Translations under genes and position numbers: made by a program
Source of the DNA: Chloroflexota bacterium
GTDB lineage: Bacteria; Chloroflexota; UBA6077; CF-72
Direction: 5' to 3'
Length of the DNA: 5,901 nt
Assembly (NCBI GenBank): GCA_019242065.1
Contig: JAFAWJ010000943.1
Coordinates: 1-5,901 of the forward strand
Notes under the pieces: generated by a model
What the model was told of the DNA's origin: nothing
The model's input: only the letters and a program-made list of their open reading frames with translations
The model's database searches: none
In this document: piece after piece, positions 1-4,209 of the stretch
How positions within the stretch are numbered: the first letter of the stretch is position 1
How the letters are laid out: every line of letters begins with the position of its first letter

Positions 1-588
1 CGCCTTTTTTCGGTCCCGCAGGAAGTGGATGATGGGTGGCGCGACCGACAGGATGATGATCAGCGCGACGACTGGCTCCAGATATTTGGCGGGGATCAGG
101 TTGCCCAGGAAGTAGCCGAGCCAGGTCATCCCCATGGCCCAGACGACCGCGCCGATGACCGTGTAGAAGACGAACCGCGGGTAGTCCATCGTCGCCATAC
201 CCGCTACCACGGGTGCGAAGGTGCGCACGATGGGCATGAAGCGCGCCAGGACCAGCGCCTTGCCGCCGTGCCGTTCGTAGAACTCATGAGCGGTGACGAG
301 GTGCTGCTTGCGGAACAGCAGCGATTCCTCACGATAAAAGAGGCGTGGCCCGGCCCACGCGCCGTACCAGTAGCCAACCAGCGGACCGATGGCGGCGGCG
401 GCGGCGACGGTGATGCTGAGCACCCAGATATTGACGTCGAGGCCCTGCGAGGCAAGGAAGCCGGCGATGAACAGCAGGCTGTCACCCGGGAGGAAGAAGC
501 CGATCAGCAGGCCACACTCGGCGAAGATGACGAGCGCAATCGCGACATAGCCGGCGTGAACGATGGTCTGCGGGTCCAGAAACGGCAC
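1..588 (-). CDS. DedA-family integral membrane protein (3' end outside window)
   Basis: Predicted inner-membrane protein of the DedA/SNARE-associated superfamily (VTT domain), a group linked to proton-dependent transport, membrane homeostasis and, in some members, flipping of undecaprenyl phosphate or phospholipids. The exact substrate here cannot be read. The 196 visible residues show both family signatures. The first is an acidic N-terminal motif, FAECGLLIGFFLPGDSLLF at about residues 22-40, with Glu24 and Asp36. The second is ARFMPIVRTFAPVVAG at about 115-130, with Arg116 and Arg122. Hydrophobic stretches lie near residues 14-48, 52-76, 138-164 and 172-190. The frame is open to base 1 and ends in a basic tail (RDRKKA), so little is probably missing from the usual length of about 200 residues. 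No ATG lies in frame upstream. GTG at 588 is chosen because the family N-terminus (PFLDP then the first helix) begins there. No Shine-Dalgarno sequence precedes it. Confidence 0.9.
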   Translation of the reverse strand, partial: MPFLDPQTIVHAGYVAIALVIFAECGLLIGFFLPGDSLLFIAGFLASQGLDVNIWVLSITVAAAAAIGPLVGYWYGAWAGPRLFYREESLLFRKQHLVTAHEFYERHGGKALVLARFMPIVRTFAPVVAGMATMDYPRFVFYTVIGAVVWAMGMTWLGYFLGNLIPAKYLEPVVALIIILSVAPPIIHFLRDRKKA

Positions 589-594
589 GGCTGG

Positions 595-600
595 ATCATA
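595..600 (-). promoter_or_regulatory. Candidate -10 box of the DedA gene (leaderless arrangement)
   Basis: Read on the minus strand, TATGAT matches five of six positions of the sigma-70 -10 consensus TATAAT. It ends 6 bases before the GTG start at 588, so transcription would begin at or next to the start codon. That fits a leaderless mRNA and the absence of a ribosome binding site. No good -35 hexamer is visible 17 bases upstream. This is inferred from spacing alone. Confidence 0.4.
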
Positions 601-654
601 CGGTGAGACACGCCCGTAGCGCCGGCTCGCGGGTTTGCAATGTCGCTGTAATAA

Positions 655-680
655 GACGTCCGGGACACTTACCCGGCGTC
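655..680 (-). terminator. Hairpin between nadD and the DedA gene, possible intrinsic terminator
   Basis: GACG plus CCGGG (655-658, 660-664) pair with CCCGG plus CGTC (672-676, 677-680), giving nine base pairs with one bulged base (659) and a 7-base loop. Read leftward, the stem is followed by TTATTA, a short T-rich tail that could end the obgE-nadD transcript about 110 bases past the nadD stop. The T-tract is interrupted, so termination would be modest. Read rightward, the same hairpin ends one base before the ATG of the small ORF at 682 and could instead affect its translation. Confidence 0.4.
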
Positions 681-681
681 G

Positions 682-861
682 ATGTCCAGCGATCTGGAAC
701 AACTGGTGGTGGCGATGGCGCAGTGGCTCGAGGCGGCGCACTCGCGCGATCGACAGGTCCTCGACGAGGCAAACCGCCGTCTGCGCGAGTTCATGGCGTA
801 CCAGAACGGGCTCGATACAGGCCCCGCTCCACGATGTACCGCTCCACCGCCGGGGGAGTGA
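682..861 (+). CDS. Small 59-residue hypothetical protein, convergent with nadD
   Basis: Unrecognised short ORF from ATG 682 to TGA 859-861. The first 45 residues (starting MSSDLEQLVVAMAQWLEAA) look like genuine protein: a charged, amphipathic helical stretch rich in Leu, Ala, Glu and Arg, with mostly G or C in the third codon position as in the neighbouring genes. The last 17 residues are Pro-rich (GPAPRCTAPPPGE at the end) and lie over the antisense nadD 3' end, with an overlap of 71 bases. No signal peptide, membrane segment or metal site is visible. No convincing Shine-Dalgarno sequence precedes the ATG, and a hairpin sits directly upstream. A TAATAA at 649-654 could act as a -10 but has no matching -35. 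It may be real or chance coding; no function is proposed. Confidence 0.45.
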   Translation: MSSDLEQLVVAMAQWLEAAHSRDRQVLDEANRRLREFMAYQNGLDTGPAPRCTAPPPGE

Positions 862-1402
862 GGTAGCGGATCGGCTGACCCTCTCGGGCGCGAAGACGTA
901 GCTCGCGTGAGGCGATCGCCAGCCCCGGAATCTCGACCAGCGTCGCTCTCGAACTGGCACCCGGCGACAACTCGTCGAGCCCACGTAGATTCGGCGGCGG
1001 AGCGCCAGGTCGATTGACGACGGCAAGTCGCGCCAGTCGCAGGATCTCGTCCGGATCCCGCCAGCGGGGCAGCTCTGGCAAGATGTCCGCGCCGATAACG
1101 AAGTACAGGTCGCTCTCGGCGGAAGCCAGGACCTTGAGAAGGTCCGCCGTATACGAAGGCGGCGGACGATCGAGATCCAATCGTGACACTTCGAAAATCG
1201 GATTGCCTACGATCGCCAGTGTGACCATCGCGCAGCGGTCCTCGGCGGAGCTGCTCGGCTCGTCGCGCTTCAGCGGGTTCTGTCGGGCGGGCAGAAACAG
1301 GACCCGGTCGAGCTCGAGGCGCCAGGCGACCTCCTGGGCGGCCACCAGGTGACCGTAGTGCGGCGGGTCGAACGTCCCGCCGAGCAGCCCGAGGCGCCTC
1401 AC
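791..1402 (-). CDS. nadD: Nicotinate-nucleotide adenylyltransferase (NaMN adenylyltransferase)
   Basis: Cytoplasmic enzyme that joins nicotinate mononucleotide and ATP to give nicotinate adenine dinucleotide and pyrophosphate, the step before NAD synthetase in NAD biosynthesis. The 203-residue length is normal for the family. The N-terminal nucleotidyltransferase motif GGTFDPPHYGH (residues 8-18) carries the two ATP-phosphate-binding histidines, His15 and His18. It is followed by FLPARQNPLK (36-45), SYTADLL (83-89), the substrate loop around IGADILPELPRW (103-114), and the C-terminal IASRELR (163-169), which corresponds to the usual ISSTxIR motif. The family-typical ending IRYLTPPAVERYIVERGLY is present. 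Translation starts at a GTG that overlaps the stop of the upstream small gene by GTGA, implying translational coupling. It is the last gene of the leftward obgE cluster. Its final 71 bases overlap the rightward small ORF. Confidence 0.96.
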   Translation of the reverse strand: MRRLGLLGGTFDPPHYGHLVAAQEVAWRLELDRVLFLPARQNPLKRDEPSSSAEDRCAMVTLAIVGNPIFEVSRLDLDRPPPSYTADLLKVLASAESDLYFVIGADILPELPRWRDPDEILRLARLAVVNRPGAPPPNLRGLDELSPGASSRATLVEIPGLAIASRELRLRAREGQPIRYLTPPAVERYIVERGLYRARSGTP

Positions 1403-1695
1403 TCGACGGATGTGCCGCCGGTGATCTCGCGGCTCGTTTCAGTGCGACCCAGATCGGAATAGTGAAGCTGCACCTCGATGGGCCGAAAGCACTGCCGTCC
1501 GACCAGCACCTTGCGCACGTAGTAACCGCCCTCGTCCGCCTGCGAGAGCTCCGAGGTCGGACTGACGCGCGCCTGGATGACCTCGCCGCAGGCGTCGCAC
1601 CTGACGCGAATATAGACACCGCCGTCGGCGCTGGACCGACCGCTACTGCCGCGTCCGCCACCGAAGAGGCGCGACAGAAAAGCTAGACGCCCCAC
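1399..1695 (-). CDS. Small conserved-looking cysteine protein between obgE and nadD
   Basis: A 98-residue cytoplasmic protein of unknown function. After a short basic, Gly/Ser-rich N-terminus ([11 protein letters not shown]) comes a compact, probably beta-rich domain with RCDACGE, where Cys33 and Cys36 form a CxxC pair, and a later lone cysteine in [10 protein letters not shown] (Cys69). It ends in an acidic tail, GGTSVE. One CxxC plus one Cys resembles half of a zinc ribbon, but a full four-ligand site is not obvious. I recall similar proteins in Chloroflexota beginning MGFLSKLFGGG, which is memory, not a search. GTG 1695 is preferred over GTG 1707 because GGGAG lies five bases before it and the N-terminus then matches that pattern. 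It overlaps the end of obgE by 13 bases and the start of nadD by 4, so it belongs to the same operon. Confidence 0.85.
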   Translation of the reverse strand: MGRLAFLSRLFGGGRGSSGRSSADGGVYIRVRCDACGEVIQARVSPTSELSQADEGGYYVRKVLVGRQCFRPIEVQLHYSDLGRTETSREITGGTSVE

Positions 1696-2957
1696 TCGGT
1701 CTCCCACTCGCCGACGAGCACCGTATCGCCCACCTGGACGCCGGCGTGTTCGAGCGCGTCGAAAACGCCCATGCGCTGCAGTTGCTTCTGCAGATAGTCG
1801 GTGCCTTCTTCGCTGCCCAGGTCAGTCATGGCCACCAGGCGCTCCACGCGCCTGCCGCGGACTCGGTACACGTCGTCTTCGACGCGTTCGATGCGGAATC
1901 CATCGTCGTCCGTGGCTTCGAGCCGATAGACGCGCACGCCCGCGCTGGCCGATGGCTCCCTCTCACGTGGCAGGCCGCGAAGAACCTCGGCGACGGCGTC
2001 CAGCAAGGTGGCGACGCCCTCGTTCGTGACAGTCGAGGTCCCGATCACGGGGCGATCTGGCAGCTCGCGCTGCAGCACGGCCAGGCCGTCGCGACCGCCG
2101 GGCAGGTCGAGTTTGTTGCCGACCACGATCTCGGGCTTGTCGATCAGCTCAGGCTTGTAGGCCTCGAGCTCGGCCCGGACCGTCAGGTACGCGTCGACGA
2201 CGTCGTCACGACTGGCGTCGACTACGTGTACCAGCACTGGCGCGCGCTCGACGTGGCGCAAGAAGCGGTGACCCAGGCCAGCGCCGGTATGCGCACCCGC
2301 GATCAGGCCGGGGACATCGGCCAGCACGAAGACCTGATCGGCATCGCCGGGTGCTTCGGCCACACCCAGGTTGGGGCTGAGGGTGGTAAACGGATAGTCA
2401 CCGATGCGCGGACGCGCGGCACTGGTCGCGGCCAGAAGGCTCGACTTGCCGGCGTTCGGCTCGCCGATGAGCGCCGCCTGGGCGATCGTTTTCAGCTCCA
2501 GGTCCAGCGTGCGCTCCTCGCCGGGTTCACCCTTCTGGGCGATGCGCGGGGCACGCTGGGTGCTCGTGGCGAAGTGGGTGTTGCCCAGACCACCGCGGCC
2601 GCCGCGGGCGACCATCACGCTGTCGCCGGAGCGGACGAGATCTGCCGTCAGCCCGTCTTCGCTGGTGACGTGCGTGCCGGGCGGGACGGCCAGGACGAGA
2701 TCCTCGCCGGCCTTGCCGTGCTGTCGGGCGCCGCGGCCGGGCTCGCCGCGCTCGGCCTTGAAGTGGCGCTGCTTGGTGAAATCCAGGAGCGTCGAGATGC
2801 CGGGCGTGGCGACCAGGTACACGCTGCCGCCGCGGCCGCCGTCGCCGCCGTCAGGGCCGCCGTAGGGGACGAACTTCTCGCGGCGGAAGGAGACAATGCC
2901 GTTGCCGCCATCCCCAGCTTTTACCCAGATGCGGGCTTCGTCGACGTCGATGGGCAT
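1683..2957 (-). CDS. obgE: Obg GTPase, ribosome assembly and growth control
   Basis: Essential cytoplasmic GTPase that binds the 50S ribosomal subunit late in assembly and links growth to GTP and ppGpp levels. It has 424 residues from ATG 2957 and all three domains. The N-terminal Gly-rich Obg fold runs from about residue 1 to 160, with [18 protein letters not shown] and [12 protein letters not shown]. The G domain follows, with G1 GEPNAGKSS (165-173), the switch I region [14 protein letters not shown]3 DVPG (214-217), G4 NKLD (281-284) and G5 STVTNEG (near 308-314). The C-terminal OCT domain occupies roughly 340-424. Phe/Leu is usual after the first Gly of G1, where Glu stands here, and G5 has ST instead of SA. 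An upstream GTG at 2978 would add seven residues. ATG 2957 is preferred because Obg proteins begin just before DEARI.VKAGDGG, although neither start has a clear Shine-Dalgarno. It is the first gene of the leftward operon. Confidence 0.97.
   Translation of the reverse strand: MPIDVDEARIWVKAGDGGNGIVSFRREKFVPYGGPDGGDGGRGGSVYLVATPGISTLLDFTKQRHFKAERGEPGRGARQHGKAGEDLVLAVPPGTHVTSEDGLTADLVRSGDSVMVARGGRGGLGNTHFATSTQRAPRIAQKGEPGEERTLDLELKTIAQAALIGEPNAGKSSLLAATSAARPRIGDYPFTTLSPNLGVAEAPGDADQVFVLADVPGLIAGAHTGAGLGHRFLRHVERAPVLVHVVDASRDDVVDAYLTVRAELEAYKPELIDKPEIVVGNKLDLPGGRDGLAVLQRELPDRPVIGTSTVTNEGVATLLDAVAEVLRGLPREREPSASAGVRVYRLEATDDDGFRIERVEDDVYRVRGRRVERLVAMTDLGSEEGTDYLQKQLQRMGVFDALEHAGVQVGDTVLVGEWETEWGV
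1701..1705 (-). promoter_or_regulatory. Shine-Dalgarno site deciding the start of the small Cys protein
   Basis: GGGAG on the minus strand is followed by five bases and then GTG 1695. It lies inside the last codons of obgE, so ribosomes finishing obgE could reinitiate here. This favours GTG 1695 over the in-frame GTG 1707, which itself overlaps the motif. Confidence 0.6.
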
Positions 2958-2990
2958 CCGAGTGCTACCAATCGTCACGTGTCCAGGGGG

Positions 2991-3006
2991 ACGTTGTCCA
3001 CAACGT
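2991..3006. promoter_or_regulatory. Perfect dyad containing a DnaA-box-like TTGTCCACA
   Basis: ACGTTGT-CC-ACAACGT is a perfect 7-bp inverted repeat with a 2-base centre. It encloses TTGTCCACA (2994-3002), identical to the DnaA-box form common in high-GC bacteria. The reverse strand reads TTGTGGACA. It lies 34 bases upstream of the chosen obgE start, in the position of an operator. It could be an isolated DnaA site, a repressor operator or chance. No cluster of further boxes was seen, so an origin is not supported. Confidence 0.4.
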
Positions 3007-3048
3007 GACCGGCGGTATCAACAGATCATCACAGTCCACGTGCCAGTC

Positions 3049-3096
3049 GAGGTCGTCTCCTCCCGGAGGCGGTTCTCGCAGGTTGACGGCGACCTC
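3049..3096. repeat. Inverted repeat / stem-loop with internal palindrome
   Basis: GAGGTCG (3049-3055) pairs with CGACCTC (3090-3096), a perfect 7-bp stem that can extend inward by TC/GG. Inside it lies CCTCC-C-GGAGG (3059-3069), a second dyad. Read rightward the stem is followed by TTGT only, so it is a poor intrinsic terminator. It may be a regulatory DNA dyad or part of a transcribed leader, in either direction. Confidence 0.4.
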
Positions 3097-3117
3097 TTGT
3101 AACCGTTGAACTCACGT

Positions 3118-3193
3118 CTCGACAGGGCACAAGTCGTCACTCACAGGGTCGGACCTGGCGGTCGTAGGGGTCTCCCCTACAGCCTCGACAGGG
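3118..3193. repeat. Short direct repeat CTCGACAGGG, two copies
   Basis: CTCGACAGGG occurs at 3118-3127 and again at 3184-3193, with a diverged copy ACTCACAGGG at 3139-3148. The second and third are followed by TCCGAC and TCGGAC. The copies are interleaved with the inverted repeats of the same region and may be protein-binding half-sites or traces of local duplication. Confidence 0.35.
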
Positions 3194-3245
3194 TCCGACT
3201 TAGCGCCGTGATGGCAAGGGCGGGGGAAAAACCCACAGACTTGTG
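3128..3245. other. Nested inverted-repeat block, candidate structured RNA or operator region
   Basis: Three nested perfect pairings share one centre: CACAAGTC (3128-3135) with GACTTGTG (3238-3245), GTCGGACC (3148-3155) with GGTCCGAC (3192-3199), and the hairpin GTAGGGG-TCT-CCCCTAC (3164-3180). A short GGC/GCC pair (3157-3159, 3182-3184) lies between the last two. As RNA this could fold into one long interrupted stem capped by a strong 7-bp hairpin. No T-tract follows the inner hairpin on either strand, so a terminator is unlikely. I do not recognise it as 6S RNA, SRP RNA, tmRNA or a known riboswitch. Single 8-bp inverted repeats are expected by chance in a gap this size, so the nesting is the only notable point. 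Confidence 0.35.
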
Positions 3246-3246
3246 G
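3227..3246 (-). terminator. Weak terminator-like hairpin plus T5, leftward
   Basis: Read on the minus strand, CCACA-AGTC-TGTGG forms a 5-bp stem, followed by G and five T (bases 3231-3227). It would stop leftward transcription entering from under coxB, protecting the intergenic region from antisense readthrough. The stem is short and overlaps the outer arm of the nested repeats, so this is a tentative call. Confidence 0.25.
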
Positions 3247-3267
3247 CGATAGACGACGTACGACGAC

Positions 3268-3276
3268 TGCTACCTT
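3268..3276 (+). promoter_or_regulatory. Candidate extended -10 of the coxBA operon
   Basis: TGC-TACCTT has the TG extension and the key A and final T of a -10 element, but only three of six bases match TATAAT. There is no clear -35 at 17 bases. Initiation near 3283 would leave a leader of about 9 bases, purine-rich (AAGAAAGAC), before ATG 3292. If correct, the dyads upstream would be DNA sites and not part of the coxB leader. Confidence 0.25.
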
Positions 3277-3291
3277 TGTAAGAAGAAAGAC

Positions 3292-4209
3292 ATGGAGAGC
3301 TTCAACCCTGTAACAAGCCAGGGGCTGTCCATCAGCAACCTTTTCTGGCTCGAGCTCGCCATCTCAGGGTTGCTGCTCGCCGGCGTCGTGGGCATCCTGG
3401 TGACCGCCCTGATCCGCTTCCGCGCCCCGTCGGGCGACCGCGCCAACGCGCCGCAGGTCGAAGGCAACCGCCGACTCGAGATCATCTGGACCGCGACGCC
3501 CGCCCTCACCCTGGCCGTCATCTTCGTCCTGGTGATCGGCACGATGCGCACCGTCAACGCCGCGCAACCGAACGCCGAGACGCTCGTCGTCACCGGCCAT
3601 CAGTGGTGGTGGCAGTTCACGTTTCCGGACCAGCAAGCCGTCACCGCCAACGAGCTGCACGTGCCCGTCGGCACGCCCGTGCAGGTGAGCCTCGAGTCGG
3701 CCGACGTGATACACAGCTTTCACGTGACCCAGTTCGGCTGGATGCAGGACCTAGTGCCTGGCCGCACGAATTCGATGTGGGTCACGGTCACCCGCCCGGG
3801 CACGTTCGACGGGACCTGCAATCAGTACTGTGGGCTGCAGCACGCGTGGATGCGCATCACCGTCGTCGCGGAGCCGCCCGACCAGTTCAACGCGTGGGTG
3901 CAGCAGCAGGCGCAGCCAGTCACGCCCTCGGGTTCAGCCGGCGAGCAGGTGTTTTTGCAGAACACGTGCGTGTCGTGTCACACGATCCGCGGCCTGCCGG
4001 GTGCAACAGGCGCTGTCGGGCCGGATCTGACGCATCTCGGCAGTCGGTCGACGCTGGGCGCGGGAGTGATCGACAACACGCCCGCCAACTTGCAGGCGTG
4101 GATCCGTGATGCGCAGGCGATCAAGCCCGGCGTGCTGATGCCAGCCTTCGGGTCGATCACGCCGTCGGACCTCAGCGCCCTGACCGACTACCTGGAATCG
4201 CTCAAGTGA
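3292..4209 (+). CDS. coxB: caa3-type cytochrome c oxidase subunit II with fused cytochrome c
   Basis: Electron-entry subunit of an aa3/caa3-type haem-copper oxidase. It has 305 residues. Two membrane helices (about 13-41 and 66-86) anchor it, with the rest facing outside. The aromatic electron-entry patch HQWWWQF (103-109) leads to a cupredoxin domain with CuA ligands His141 (VIHSF), Cys176, Cys180, His184 and Met187 in CNQYCGLQHAWM. A C-terminal class I cytochrome c domain has CVSCH (Cys226, Cys229, His230) and a likely distal Met283 in VLMPAF, so the protein can pass electrons from an outside donor through haem c to CuA. The residue between the CuA cysteines that is normally Glu (a Mg/Mn-site ligand at the subunit I interface) is Gln178. 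ATG 3292 is the only in-frame start after an upstream stop at 3250-3252. No separate cleavable signal peptide is visible. The gene overlaps coxA by GTGA. Confidence 0.96.
   Translation: MESFNPVTSQGLSISNLFWLELAISGLLLAGVVGILVTALIRFRAPSGDRANAPQVEGNRRLEIIWTATPALTLAVIFVLVIGTMRTVNAAQPNAETLVVTGHQWWWQFTFPDQQAVTANELHVPVGTPVQVSLESADVIHSFHVTQFGWMQDLVPGRTNSMWVTVTRPGTFDGTCNQYCGLQHAWMRITVVAEPPDQFNAWVQQQAQPVTPSGSAGEQVFLQNTCVSCHTIRGLPGATGAVGPDLTHLGSRSTLGAGVIDNTPANLQAWIRDAQAIKPGVLMPAFGSITPSDLSALTDYLESLK

Larger units (their letters stand above)
2958..3291. other. Divergent intergenic region between obgE and coxB
   Basis: About 330 bases separate two divergent operons and must hold both promoters. I find no credible ORF: the rightward frame starting at 2896 is a shadow of obgE, and the other frames are short. 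No tRNA or known riboswitch core was recognised. The stretch is instead rich in dyads and short repeats, annotated separately (2991-3006, 3049-3096, 3118-3193, 3128-3245, 3227-3246), followed by the coxB -10 region. No convincing obgE promoter was found. Confidence 0.7.

Noticed and set aside
25..606. 193-residue rightward ORF at the left edge
   Set aside because: Antisense to the DedA frame, which carries both family motifs. The ORF is Asp/Arg/Gly/Glu-rich without a domain.
603..901. Two rightward ORFs of about 88 residues (from 603 and 635)
   Set aside because: Arg/Ser/Thr-rich translations in the other two frames over the same bases as the better 682-861 frame and the nadD 3' end.
669..1661. 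330-residue leftward ORF overlapping nadD and the small Cys gene
   Set aside because: Out-of-frame shadow rich in Arg, Ser, Ala and Pro. It crosses two recognisable genes.
1746..3008. 420-residue rightward ORF opposite obgE
   Set aside because: Antisense shadow of obgE: low-complexity Ala/Gly/Asp/Val composition and no recognisable motif, while obgE has all G motifs.
3118..3245. CRISPR array
   Set aside because: The repeats are only about 10 bases, two to three diverged copies with unequal spacing, and no cas gene is present.
2991..3246. Replication origin
   Set aside because: Only one good DnaA-box match, no AT-rich unwinding region and no dnaA, dnaN or gidA neighbour.
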